64,000 bases of DNA from NCBI RefSeq assembly GCF_900109355.1, contig NZ_FOBF01000018.1, positions 1-64,000 on the forward strand, read 5' to 3'. The translations under genes were made by a program, and so were the position numbers. Of the stretch, positions 35,474 through 43,489 are shown piece by piece; positions within the stretch are counted from its first letter, which is position 1; the number at the start of each line of letters is the position of its first letter. The notes below the pieces were generated by a model, which did not search any database, was not told the origin of the DNA, and saw only the letters and a program-made list of their open reading frames with translations. The stretch comes from Nonomuraea pusilla. Its GTDB lineage: Bacteria > Actinomycetota > Actinomycetes > Streptosporangiales > Streptosporangiaceae.

Positions 35474-36943
35474 GTGCCGACTCTCAGCGACCTCGTCGCC
35501 CGCCACACCGCACTCGACGCGGCGGACCTCGACTGGCTGCACTCGCTGGTCTCCGACTGGCAGCTGCTGGCCGACCTGTCGTTCGCCGACCTCATCCTGT
35601 GGGCGCCCCTGCTGGGGGAGAGCGGCTGGATCGCGATCGCGCAGATGCGGCCCACCACGGGCCCCACCGTCTACCACGACGACGTCGTCGGCAGCATCGT
35701 GGCCAAGGGCGAGCGCCCGCTCATCGACACCGCGTGGGACGAGCGCCGCATCTGCCGCGAGGGCGACCCCGACTGGTCCACGGGCGTCCCGGTGCGTGAG
35801 GAGACCATCCCGGTGCGCAGGGCGGTCGAGGGCGGAGAGGGCCGCTTCCTCGGCGTCATCCAGCGCTCCACGAACCTGTCGTCGGCGCGCACCCCGTCCA
35901 GGCTGGAGCTGACCTACCTGCAGAGCGCCTCCGACCTGGCGCAGATGGTGGCCGAGGGGCGCTTCCCGTTCTCCGGCGAGGAGCCGATCCTGGTCCGCTC
36001 GCCCCGCGTCGGCGACGGCCTGCTGAGGCTCGACAGGGCCGGCCGCGTCACGTACGCCTCGCCGAACGCGCTGTCGGCGTACCGGAGGCTGGGCCTGCAC
36101 GCCGATCTGGTCGGCGCCGAGCTGGGGCGCGTGACGGCGCAGCTGTGCTACTCCGACGAGCCCATCAACGAGGACCTGATGATCGTCGCGAGCGGGCGCG
36201 CGGCGAAGGAGACCGAGGTCGAGGCGGGCGGCACCACCGTGCAGCTCAGGGCGATCCCCCTGGTGGTGGGCGGCGGGCGCATCGGCGCGCTGGTGCTCAT
36301 CAGGGACGTCACCGAGCTGCGCCGCCGCGAGCGCGAGCTGATGACCAAGGACGCCACCATCCGCGAGATCCACCACCGGGTGAAGAACAACCTGCAGACG
36401 GTGGCCGCGCTGCTGCGGCTGCAGGCCAGGCGGCTGCGGGTGCCAGAAGGGCGCGAGGCGCTGGAGGAGGCGGTGCGCCGCGTCGGCTCGATCGCCATCG
36501 TGCACGAGACGCTGTCGCACGCGCCCGAGGAGTTCGTGGACTTCGACGAGATCGCCGACCGGGTGATCGCCATGGCCGGAGAGGTGTCGGCGGCGGAGGC
36601 CGCGGTCATGCCGCGGCGGGTGGGGGCGTTCGGCGTGCTGCCGTCGCTCATCGCGACGCCGCTCGCGATGGCGCTGACCGAGCTGCTGCAGAACGCCATG
36701 CAGCACGGCCGCCCCAGGCGGCTGGAGGTGGTGGTGGAGTCGGCTCACGACCGGTTGAACGTCACGGTGTGGGACGACGGAAGGGGTCTGCCAGAAGGCT
36801 TCGACCTCGACAGCTCCACCAGCCTGGGGCTGCAGATCGTCCGCACCCTGGTCGAGGGGGAGCTGTCGGGGAAGCTGTCGATCGAGCCTCGCGAGGGAGG
36901 GGGCACGGAGGTCGCGCTCTCGATCCCGTTGCCCGCCGCGTGA
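35474..36943 (+). CDS. pdtaS: PdtaS-like cytosolic sensor histidine kinase (GAF-PAS-HisKA_2)
   Basis: 489 residues. An N-terminal GAF-like domain (LSDLVARHTALDAADLDWLHSLVSDWQLLADLSFADLILW) precedes a PAS domain (about 170-280; GDGLLRLDRAGRVTYASPNALSAYRRLG). The HisKA_2 segment holds the phospho-His in KDATIREIHHRVKNNLQTVAALLRLQARR, and an HATPase domain follows. Sequence blocks are nearly those of mycobacterial PdtaS, whose partner PdtaR is an RNA-binding antiterminator; no pdtaR is in the window. Start GTG 35474 is where homology begins; the frame is open further upstream. Confidence 0.92.
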   Translation: MPTLSDLVARHTALDAADLDWLHSLVSDWQLLADLSFADLILWAPLLGESGWIAIAQMRPTTGPTVYHDDVVGSIVAKGERPLIDTAWDERRICREGDPDWSTGVPVREETIPVRRAVEGGEGRFLGVIQRSTNLSSARTPSRLELTYLQSASDLAQMVAEGRFPFSGEEPILVRSPRVGDGLLRLDRAGRVTYASPNALSAYRRLGLHADLVGAELGRVTAQLCYSDEPINEDLMIVASGRAAKETEVEAGGTTVQLRAIPLVVGGGRIGALVLIRDVTELRRRERELMTKDATIREIHHRVKNNLQTVAALLRLQARRLRVPEGREALEEAVRRVGSIAIVHETLSHAPEEFVDFDEIADRVIAMAGEVSAAEAAVMPRRVGAFGVLPSLIATPLAMALTELLQNAMQHGRPRRLEVVVESAHDRLNVTVWDDGRGLPEGFDLDSSTSLGLQIVRTLVEGELSGKLSIEPREGGGTEVALSIPLPAA

Positions 36944-36992
36944 ACCGCCCGCACCCGGTTCCCGCGGCGAGCGGGAGTGATCGGACGGACGG

Positions 36993-37247
36993 TCAGGCGG
37001 TGGCGCGGGCGCGCTGGCGGGCGGTGCGGCGCTTGAGCGCGCGGCGCTCGTCCTCGCTGAGGCCGCCCCAGACGCCGGCGTCCTGGCCGGACTCAAGCGC
37101 CCACTTCAGGCACGCGTCGACGGCCGGGCAGGAGCGGCAGACCTGCTTGGCCTCTTCGATCTGCATCAGGGCCGGACCGGTGTTGCCGATCGGGAAGAAC
37201 AGCTCGGGGTCCACGTCACGGCAGGCAGCTCGGTGGCGCCAGTCCAT
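36993..37247 (-). CDS. wblE: WhiB-family iron-sulfur regulator WhiB1/WblE
   Basis: 84 residues. Four Cys (C9, C37, C40, C46) bind a [4Fe-4S] cluster; GVWGG and KRRTARQRAR form the turn and basic tail. The opening MDWRHRAACRDVDPELFFP identifies the essential WhiB1/WblE class, which binds sigma-70 region 4. ATG has AAGGAG 7 nt upstream. Confidence 0.95.
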   Translation of the reverse strand: MDWRHRAACRDVDPELFFPIGNTGPALMQIEEAKQVCRSCPAVDACLKWALESGQDAGVWGGLSEDERRALKRRTARQRARATA

Positions 37248-37267
37248 GCGTCCACTCCTTAGTAGAT

Positions 37268-37286
37268 GGAGCCTCTGGTCGGCTCC
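37268..37286. promoter_or_regulatory. Hairpin in the wblE 5' leader
   Basis: Arms ggagcc/ggctcc around a 7-nt loop, ending about 20 nt before the wblE start and next to its ribosome-binding site. Two further inverted repeats, gacccgg/ccgggtc (37334-37362) and aggacct/aggtcct (37386-37412), lie upstream. Confidence 0.4.
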
Positions 37287-37301
37287 GTGCGGCTACTACT
37301 T

Positions 37302-37317
37302 TGTGAAGAGTTTCACT
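37302..37317. promoter_or_regulatory. CRP-type site upstream of wblE
   Basis: TGTGA-N6-TCACT, one base off the perfect palindrome, centred about 62 nt before the wblE start codon. In Mycobacterium tuberculosis whiB1 is under direct CRP control, so the position is meaningful. Confidence 0.55.
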
Positions 37318-37529
37318 AACTACCGCGAACAAGGACCCGGAGCCTTGGTGGGGGACCGGGTCTTCTTCTCCGCGATGACCTCTGAAGGACCTCGGGGTTT
37401 GTTAAAGGTCCTACGTTCCGACGTCACTGTCGAGATTGTCAGCCACGCAGAGTGCACGCAAGAGGGTTGACGCGAAGTTTTGCCGGTTATGGCTGTCGGA
37501 TGCGTCACACAATGACCGAATGTAACCGG

Positions 37530-38495
37530 CTAGACCAGAACTTGTAACGCGTGCGGTGTAGAGCGGAATGTCACTTTTTCCCGCTCGCCCAGGTAGTCGC
37601 CGTCCAGCTGGAAGGCCACGGGGCGGTCGGCCGACAGCGTGAACTCGGCCTCGTCGTGCAGCTGCACCAGATGCCTTCCCGACGGAAGCCGGTCACCCTC
37701 CGTGAGCATCTGGCGGATCAGCGGCGCGAGCGCCAGCGGGCCCATCCGCTGGAGCCCCAGCAGGTCGAGCCCCGTCTCGAAGCTCGCCCACGGCGTGGGC
37801 GTGACCGGGCGCGTGCCCACGTACGTCCACGGCGAGGTGTTCGTGACGATCGTCAGGAACAGCCCCTCGACCGCGGGGATGCCGGGGCCGGTCAGCGTCA
37901 TCGCGGGATGCCGCTTGTCCGTGGCCAGATAGTGCCGCAGAGCCGTGTTCACATACCGAGCGGGGGTAGCCTTCCTCCCCGTACCCCTCAGGCCCTCCAC
38001 GGCCCGTACAACCTCGGCGTCGTACCCCATGCCCGCGCAGAAGGTGAAGTAGCGCGACTGGTCCTCCCACAGCGCCCGCCCGAGGCCCACCGTCCTGCGC
38101 CGCCCCTCGCGCAGCGCCTCCAGCACCGCGCCCGTGGCCTCCACCGGGTCGTTCGGCAGGCCGAGCGCGCGGGCGAAGACGTTCGCGCTGCCGCCCGGGA
38201 TGACGATCAGCGCGGGCCGGCGCGCGCTCGGGTCGGCGTCGCCCGACACGTCCTCGCCGGACTCCGGGTTGAGCAGGCCGTTCACGGTCTCGTTGATCGT
38301 GCCGTCGCCGCCGAGCACGGCCACGACGTCGTACCCCTTCGCGCGGGCGGTGCCGGCCAGCGCCGCCGCGTGCCCCCGGTAGGCGGTCTCCTCGACGGCC
38401 AGCTCGACGGCCGCGCCCAGCGCCCGGATCAGGACGTCCCTCGTCCGGGCGTTCGTCGTGGTGGCCTTCGGGTTGACCAGCAGCATCGCGCGCAT
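37530..38495 (-). CDS. Diacylglycerol/sphingosine-type lipid kinase
   Basis: 321 residues. MLLVNPKATTTNARTRD and VAVLGGDGTINETVNGL (about 60-76) are the DAGK catalytic-domain nucleotide motifs; VIPGGSANVFARALGLP matches the GGTxNDFAR loop with Ser for Thr. It phosphorylates a lipid alcohol at the membrane. ATG 38495 lies 6 nt after minus-strand TACGCT (38507-38502), a leaderless arrangement. Confidence 0.9.
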   Translation of the reverse strand: MRAMLLVNPKATTTNARTRDVLIRALGAAVELAVEETAYRGHAAALAGTARAKGYDVVAVLGGDGTINETVNGLLNPESGEDVSGDADPSARRPALIVIPGGSANVFARALGLPNDPVEATGAVLEALREGRRRTVGLGRALWEDQSRYFTFCAGMGYDAEVVRAVEGLRGTGRKATPARYVNTALRHYLATDKRHPAMTLTGPGIPAVEGLFLTIVTNTSPWTYVGTRPVTPTPWASFETGLDLLGLQRMGPLALAPLIRQMLTEGDRLPSGRHLVQLHDEAEFTLSADRPVAFQLDGDYLGEREKVTFRSTPHALQVLV

Positions 38496-38592
38496 GCCGC
38501 CAGCGTATCCGCTGGCCGTTGCCGGTTTATCGGCCGAACGTCCGATTCCTTGCCGCTTCCTTGCCGCGGGCCCGACCGGCGCCGGAGGTGGA

Positions 38593-38598
38593 TAGGGT
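38593..38598 (+). promoter_or_regulatory. Leaderless -10 element
   Basis: TAGGGT, then 6 nt, then GTG at 38605. This geometry places the transcription start on the start codon. Confidence 0.5.
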
Positions 38599-38604
38599 TT
38601 GCCT

Positions 38605-38994
38605 GTGTCGAAGCGTCCGTTGAGCTTGGTCGTCGCCGCGGCGATCGTCGCCCTCGAAGGGCTCGTCGCGCTGGGTCTCGGCGTGTACGTCGCCGTGGAG
38701 ACCCTGGTGGGCAGGCCCGACGACCTGACGAGCGCGCTGGCCGAGGCCGCGTTCGGCCTGCTGGTCGGCGCCGGGCTGCTCTGGGTCGCCTGGGGCGGCC
38801 TGCTGAGGATGGAACGGTGGGGCCGCTCGCCCGCCGTGGTGGCCCAGATCTTCCTGCTGCCCGTCGCCTTCACCCTCGTGCGGTCGGGCCAGCCGCTGAT
38901 CGGGGTCCCGGTCGGCGTGGCCGCGCTCGCGGCCCTGGTGGCGCTGCTCACGCGCGCCACCACCCGCGCGCTCTACGGCGACCAGGAGACCTGA
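38605..38994 (+). CDS. Small four-helix integral membrane protein
   Basis: 129 residues with four hydrophobic segments (VVAAAIVALEGLVALGLGVYV, ALAEAAFGLLVGAGLLWVAWG, AVVAQIFLLPVAF, PVGVAALAALVALL). No family with known function is recognised. GTG 38605 is favoured by the leaderless promoter. It is divergent from the lipid kinase. Confidence 0.8.
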   Translation: MSKRPLSLVVAAAIVALEGLVALGLGVYVAVETLVGRPDDLTSALAEAAFGLLVGAGLLWVAWGGLLRMERWGRSPAVVAQIFLLPVAFTLVRSGQPLIGVPVGVAALAALVALLTRATTRALYGDQET

Positions 38995-39017
38995 CCGGCC
39001 GGGGCTCGCCGGCCGGG

Positions 39018-39797
39018 TCAGTCCTCGGCGGTGAGGCCCTCGCGCAGCTGGGCGAGCGTGCGGGCCAGCAGCCGCGACACGTGCATCTGCGAGATGCCCA
39101 GCTCCGTCGCGATCTGCGACTGCGTCATGTTGCCGAAGAAGCGCAGCAGCAGGATGCGCTTCTCACGCGGCGGCAGCCGTTCGAGCAGCGGCTTGAGCGA
39201 CTCGCGGTACTCCACGCCCTCCAGCGACTCGTCGACGATGCCGAGCGAGTCGGACACCGCGGGCGCGTCGTCGTCGCCCGAGTCGGGGGCGTCGAGCGAG
39301 ACGGTGGAGTAGGCGTTGGCCGACTCCAGGCCCTCCAGCACCTCCTCCTCGGTCATCTTGAGGTAGGAGGCCAGCTCGGCCACGGTGGGGGCGCGGCCCT
39401 CGCGCTGCGACAGGTCGCTGATCGCCTTGGTGAGCGACAGCTTGAGCTCCTGGAGCCTGCGCGGCACCCGGACGGCCCAGCCCTTGTCGCGGAAGTGGCG
39501 CTTGATCTCGCCCACGATCGTGGGCGTGGCGTACGTGGAGAACTCGACGCCCCGGTTGAGGTCGAAGCGGTCGATGGACTTGATCAGGCCGATGGTGGCG
39601 ACCTGGGTGAGGTCGTCGAGCCACTCGCCCCTGTTGCGGAAGCGGCGGGCCAGGTACTCCACCAGGGGGAGGTGGAGCTCCACCAGCTCGTCCCTGATGC
39701 GCTGGCGGCGTGGCTCCTCGGGACCCAGCTCGGCCAGCTCGGCGAAGAGCATGCGGGCGCGCACCCTGTCGGGCACGGCGTGTTCGCTGGTGGCCAT
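39018..39797 (-). CDS. SigB/SigF-family stress sigma factor
   Basis: 259 residues with regions 2 (DDLTQVATIGLIKSIDRFDLNRGVEFSTYATPTIVGEIKRHFRDKGW), 3 and 4 (LLRFFGNMTQSQIATELGISQMHVSRLLARTL), the SigF/SigB group-3 pattern. ATG 39797 follows AAGGA; a GTG at 39818 overlaps the anti-sigma stop (GTGA) and is an alternative. Controlled by the RsbW-like protein encoded just upstream. Confidence 0.92.
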   Translation of the reverse strand: MATSEHAVPDRVRARMLFAELAELGPEEPRRQRIRDELVELHLPLVEYLARRFRNRGEWLDDLTQVATIGLIKSIDRFDLNRGVEFSTYATPTIVGEIKRHFRDKGWAVRVPRRLQELKLSLTKAISDLSQREGRAPTVAELASYLKMTEEEVLEGLESANAYSTVSLDAPDSGDDDAPAVSDSLGIVDESLEGVEYRESLKPLLERLPPREKRILLLRFFGNMTQSQIATELGISQMHVSRLLARTLAQLREGLTAED

Positions 39798-39814
39798 GGC
39801 TCCAGTCCTTTCCG

Positions 39815-40240
39815 TCACGCCGGCCTCGCCGCGCCTCGGCGCTTACGCAGGACGATCGCCATGCGATCGGTGGAGTCGGTCACCGCGTCGACGTCGTCGG
39901 CCAAGGCGGTCAGCACCATCCAGGCGAAGTCGTCGCGCTTGGGCGCGGAACTGCCGACCGTCGCCACCTCGACCCTGACCTGCATCTCCTGCCCGGTCAG
40001 CTCGAACTCGGCCACCAGGTCGGTGCCGGGCACCGCCTCGCTCAGCAGCATCGCGCACGCCTCGTCCACGGCGATGCGGAGATCCTCGATCTCGTCCAGG
40101 GTGAAGTCAAGCCGCGCGGCCAGCCCGGCGGTAGCCGTACGCAGCACGGACAGGTAGGCGCTCGCGGCGGGGAGCCGGATGCTCACCACGTCGCGGATGC
40201 CGGCTTCGCCCCCCGCGCGCGTCTCGGTTTCCTCGGTCAC
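39815..40240 (-). CDS. RsbW-type anti-sigma factor (GHKL kinase fold)
   Basis: 141 residues. HATPase fold with N-box-like LRIAVDEACAMLL and a C-terminal TDRMAIVLRKRR strand. It should bind the downstream sigma factor and phosphorylate an anti-anti-sigma factor, which is not in this window. The N-box has Asp-Glu-Ala-Cys rather than the usual ...EAxxN, so kinase activity may be reduced. GTG start with GAGGAGG. Confidence 0.85.
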   Translation of the reverse strand: MTEETETRAGGEAGIRDVVSIRLPAASAYLSVLRTATAGLAARLDFTLDEIEDLRIAVDEACAMLLSEAVPGTDLVAEFELTGQEMQVRVEVATVGSSAPKRDDFAWMVLTALADDVDAVTDSTDRMAIVLRKRRGAARPA

Positions 40241-40325
40241 GTTCCTCCTCGCGTTTCCAGCGCTGACTGCAACTTACCGCCCCTGAGAGGTGCTTGGCGG
40301 ATTCAGACTCGCCCGCAACGGAAAA

Positions 40326-40356
40326 GGCTCTGTGCGGTCTGTGACCGCACAGAGCC
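40326..40356 (-). terminator. Rho-independent terminator after sodN
   Basis: Perfect 14-bp stem (ggctctgtgcggtc with its complement), 3-nt loop, then CCTTTTC on the minus strand; 13 nt beyond the sodN stop. Confidence 0.85.
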
Positions 40357-40368
40357 GTTTGTGCCGGT

Positions 40369-40770
40369 TCAGGCGGCCTTGGTCTCCCAGAAGATCTTCG
40401 AAATCTCGTCGATCTTGCCCAGCAGCTCCTGCGCCTTGTCGACGTCGACGGTGCCCTTGGCGCCCGCCGCGCCCGCGAGCTTCGTGGCGTCCCAGAACAG
40501 CTGGTGGAGCTGGGGGTACTGCTCCAGGTGCGGCGGCTTGAAGTAGTCGGTCCAGAGCACCCAGAGGTGGTGCTTGACCAGCTCGGCGCGCTCCTCCTTG
40601 ATGGTGAGCGCGCGGGCGCGGAAGACAGGGTCCTCGTTGGCCGCGTACTTCTCCATGATCGCCTTGACCGACTCGGCCTCGATGCGGGCCTGCGCGGGGT
40701 CGTAGACACCGCAGGGCAGGTCGCAGTGCGCCGAAGCGACATGCTTGGGTCGTAGCAGTCGTGCGAGCAT
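40369..40770 (-). CDS. sodN: Nickel superoxide dismutase precursor
   Basis: 133 residues. A 14-residue propeptide (MLARLLRPKHVASA) precedes the Ni-hook HCDLPCGVYDPA, where His1, Cys2 and Cys6 of the mature enzyme bind nickel. Cleavage must occur before the His; the SodX-type protease gene is divergent next door. The mature protein would be 119 residues, the normal size. SD AAGGAAGGA lies upstream of ATG 40770. Confidence 0.97.
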   Translation of the reverse strand: MLARLLRPKHVASAHCDLPCGVYDPAQARIEAESVKAIMEKYAANEDPVFRARALTIKEERAELVKHHLWVLWTDYFKPPHLEQYPQLHQLFWDATKLAGAAGAKGTVDVDKAQELLGKIDEISKIFWETKAA

Positions 40771-40790
40771 CGGAAAGGTCCTTCCTTGAT

Positions 40791-40801
40791 GCTGAATCAG
40801 C
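40791..40801. promoter_or_regulatory. Small palindrome between sodN and sodX
   Basis: gctga-a-tcagc, about 20 nt upstream of sodN. It could be an operator for a nickel-responsive repressor, but it does not obviously match the published Streptomyces Nur box. Confidence 0.3.
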
Positions 40802-40860
40802 TTGGTCCACAACCGACCTTACTCGGGTCCGCACGCCCGCGAGGTAGGGGGTCACAGCCC

Positions 40861-41157
40861 ATGAGAGTGCGTGTCGAAGGCGATTCGATGCGTCCGGCGC
40901 TGCTGCCGGGAGACTGGCTGCTCGTCCGCCGGGGGGCGGCCGTGCGGCCCGGCGACATCGTCGTGGCCAGGCTGCCCGGCGACCCCGGGCGGCTCATCGT
41001 GAAACGCGCGGGCTGGCACGGCGCCGACGGCTGGTGGCTGGAGAGCGACAACCAGCGCGCACCTGGCCGTCGCGACAGCTGGGACTTCGGCCCCGTCACC
41101 GACATCGTGGGCCGGGTCGTGCTGCGTTACTGGCCGCCGCGCAGGCGCGCCCGGTAG
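40861..41157 (+). CDS. sodX: SodX, S24/S26-type peptidase for NiSOD maturation
   Basis: 98 residues with the Ser-Lys dyad of signal-peptidase-like enzymes: S9 in GDSMRPALLPGD and K48 in LIVKRAG. No membrane anchor. In Streptomyces the homologous gene accompanies sodN and removes the SodN propeptide. ATG 40861 gives the conserved start; the G-rich AGGGGG lies 10 nt upstream. Confidence 0.92.
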   Translation: MRVRVEGDSMRPALLPGDWLLVRRGAAVRPGDIVVARLPGDPGRLIVKRAGWHGADGWWLESDNQRAPGRRDSWDFGPVTDIVGRVVLRYWPPRRRAR

Positions 41158-41215
41158 GCCCTGCCGGGTCACCGGCGGTCGCGGCCGGTCGCGGCCGGTC
41201 ACCGGCGGGCGCGGA

Positions 41216-41297
41216 CGGTCGTGGCGCTACCGGCCGTCGCGCAGGCGGGCGCGGGCCGGTCGTGGTGCTATCGGCCGTCGCGCAGGCGGGCGCGGTA
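41216..41297. repeat. 41-bp tandem duplication at the 3' end of the CGNR gene
   Basis: Two copies with a 41-bp period and only two or three differences. The right copy holds the last codons and stop of the CGNR-protein gene; the left copy is non-coding downstream sequence. Further ccggtcaccggcgg-type repeats fill 41161-41215. Confidence 0.8.
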
Positions 41298-41705
41298 GGC
41301 GGCCACGTTCGCGCGGCTGGCGCAGCGCGGCGAGCAGTAGCGGCGCGAACGGTTGGAGGAGGTGTCGAGGAAGGCGCGCCCGCAGCGGGGCTCCCGGCAG
41401 CGGCCGAGCCGGTCGGCGCCCAGCTCCGCCACCACGGCGGCCAGCCCCATGACGGCGCTGGCCGCGGCCTCCTCGTCGGCCGCCAGGTGCAGGTGCCAGC
41501 CCTGCCCGTCGTGCCTGGCCAGGCGCGGGCGCACCGGGTAGCGCGCCAGCAGGGCGTTCAGCCGGGCCGCGACGTCGTCGGGGTCGTCCCTGTCCGCCGC
41601 GTCGAAGACGGCGGACAGCTCCTCGCGCAGGCCGCGCAGCTCGGCGGGCGGGCCGGGATCGTTGACGAGGAGGACCGTCCACTCGGCGTAAGAGGTCAGG
41701 TCCAC
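41268..41705 (-). CDS. CGNR zinc-finger protein (ABATE domain)
   Basis: 145 residues: an N-terminal helical ABATE-type domain and a C-terminal zinc finger with Cys in GRCREPRCGRAF and RRYCSPRCASRANVAAYRAR. The signature residues after the last Cys are A-S-R instead of G-N-R. Family members are putative DNA-binding stress regulators. Start GTG 41705. Confidence 0.85.
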   Translation of the reverse strand: MDLTSYAEWTVLLVNDPGPPAELRGLREELSAVFDAADRDDPDDVAARLNALLARYPVRPRLARHDGQGWHLHLAADEEAAASAVMGLAAVVAELGADRLGRCREPRCGRAFLDTSSNRSRRYCSPRCASRANVAAYRARLRDGR

Positions 41706-41780
41706 CCCCGACTACTACCACGCCCCGGTCAATCCTCCGGCCCCGGCTGTGCCCACGGCCCTGTCACCCCTCCGGCCCGG

Positions 41781-42593
41781 TCAATCCTCCGGCCGCAGCA
41801 CCCTGGACAGGAAGGCGCGGGTGCGCTCGTGCTTCGGATCGCCGATCACCTGCGAGGGCGGGCCCTCCTCGACGACCACGCCGCCGTCCATGAAGACCAC
41901 CCGGTCGGCGACCTCCCTGGCGAAGCCCATCTCGTGCGTCACCACGACCATCGTCATGCCGTCGAGCGCGAGCTCGCGCATCACGCCCAGCACCTCGCCG
42001 ACCAGCTCGGGGTCGAGCGCGGACGTCGGCTCGTCGAAGAGCATCAGCTTGGGCTCCATGGCCAGCGCCCTGGCGATCGCCACGCGCTGCTGCTGGCCGC
42101 CCGACAGCTGCGAGGGGTAGGAGTCGCACCTGTCGCCCAGGCCCACCCGGGTCAGCAGCTCCCTGCCCCGCTCCATGGCCGACGCCTTGGCTTGCCGTTT
42201 CACCCTGATCGGCGCCTCGACGACGTTCTCCAGGGCCGTCATGTGCGGGAAGAGGTTGAAGCGCTGGAACACCATGCCGATGTCCCTGCGCTGCGCCGCG
42301 ACCTCCTTCTCACGCAGCTCGTGGAGCTTGTCGCCGCGCTGGCGGTAGCCCATGAGCTGGCCGTTGACCCACAGCCGCCCGGCGTTGATCTTCTCCAGGT
42401 GGTTGAGGCAGCGCAGGAAGGTGGACTTGCCCGAGCCCGAGGGGCCGATGACGCAGACGACCTCGCCGTTGCGCACCTCCAGGTCGATGCCCTTCAGCAC
42501 CTCCAGCTGGCCGAAGCTCTTCCACACCTGCTCGGCCTTGACCATCACCTCGCCCATGACCTCGCCCGTGACTTCGTCCATGACCTCGCTCAC
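41781..42593 (-). CDS. Polar amino-acid ABC transporter ATPase (GlnQ type)
   Basis: 270 residues from GTG 42593 (GTGA overlap with the permease). GPSGSGKST, LSGGQQQR and LMLFDEPTSALDPE are intact. The first 17 residues are a repeat-like VSEVMDEVTGEVMGEVM with in-frame ATGs at 42581, 42557 and 42545; homology begins at MVKAEQVWKSFGQ, so the ATG at 42545 may be the native start. It powers uptake with the next two genes. Confidence 0.92.
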   Translation of the reverse strand: MSEVMDEVTGEVMGEVMVKAEQVWKSFGQLEVLKGIDLEVRNGEVVCVIGPSGSGKSTFLRCLNHLEKINAGRLWVNGQLMGYRQRGDKLHELREKEVAAQRRDIGMVFQRFNLFPHMTALENVVEAPIRVKRQAKASAMERGRELLTRVGLGDRCDSYPSQLSGGQQQRVAIARALAMEPKLMLFDEPTSALDPELVGEVLGVMRELALDGMTMVVVTHEMGFAREVADRVVFMDGGVVVEEGPPSQVIGDPKHERTRAFLSRVLRPED

Positions 42594-43489
42594 GGCGCGC
42601 CCCCGATCCTGGACATCCGCGCGCGGAGCCCCATCCTCGACTGCTGGGAGCCCCTCGCGTAGTGCCGCTCCAGGTAGTACTGGCCGACCATCATCAGCGA
42701 CGACAGGATCAGGTACCAGATGCACACCATGACGAGCATCGGGATGACCTGGTACGTCGAGGCGTAGATGGTCTGCGCGGTGAAGGTCAGCTCCAGGTAC
42801 GGCACCGCGGCCACCAGCGAGGTGTTCTTCAGCATCGAGATGGCCTCGTTGCCGGTGGGCGGCACGATGACGCGCATGGCCTGCGGCAGCACGACCCTGC
42901 GCATGGTCTGCATCCGGGTCATGCCGAGGGCCTGCGACGCCTCGTTCTGGCCGGGATCGACGGACAGGATGCCCGCCCTGATGATCTCGGCCATGTACGC
43001 GGCCTCGTTCAGCACCAGGCCGAGCGCCGCCGCCATGGCCGCGCTGTAGAGCGCGTTCGTCTGCGCGGTGACGAACTCGGGGCCGAACGGGATGCCGAGC
43101 CCGAGCTTGGGGAACAGGGCCCCGATGTTTCCCCAGATGAGGAGCTGGGTGTAGAGCGGCGTGCCGCGGAACACCCACAGGTAGAGCCAGGACGCGCCGC
43201 GCATCAGCGGGTTCGGCGACAGCCGCATCAGCGCGAGCACGATGCCGAACAGCACGCCGCCCACCATGGCGACCAGCGTCAGCCAGATGGTGTTGCGCAC
43301 GCCGTTCAGCACGGGCGGCGAGAGGAAGTACTTCCACTGCTCCGCCCAGTTGTAGGCCGTGTTGGTGACGATGTTGTTCACCAGCATCGCGGCCAGCACG
43401 ACGATGACCGCGGCCGCGACCCACCTGCCCGGGTGGCGGACGGGCACGGCCCGGATCAGACCGGGCCGGTTCCCCTGCTTCTCCGTCAT
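42590..43489 (-). CDS. Polar amino-acid ABC transporter permease
   Basis: 299 residues with an N-terminal cytosolic tail and about five or six TM helices. The HisM/GlnP EAA loop reads EASQALGMTRMQTMRRVVLPQAMRVIVPP. One permease gene only, so the channel may be a homodimer. Its ATG overlaps the stop of the binding-protein gene by 4 nt. Confidence 0.93.
   Translation of the reverse strand: MTEKQGNRPGLIRAVPVRHPGRWVAAAVIVVLAAMLVNNIVTNTAYNWAEQWKYFLSPPVLNGVRNTIWLTLVAMVGGVLFGIVLALMRLSPNPLMRGASWLYLWVFRGTPLYTQLLIWGNIGALFPKLGLGIPFGPEFVTAQTNALYSAAMAAALGLVLNEAAYMAEIIRAGILSVDPGQNEASQALGMTRMQTMRRVVLPQAMRVIVPPTGNEAISMLKNTSLVAAVPYLELTFTAQTIYASTYQVIPMLVMVCIWYLILSSLMMVGQYYLERHYARGSQQSRMGLRARMSRIGGAP

Noticed and set aside
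37551..40157. Very long plus-strand open frame (868 codons)
   Set aside because: It lies antisense to the lipid kinase and sigma-factor genes, has Arg/Gly/Pro-rich composition and no motif; typical of an empty frame in high-GC DNA.
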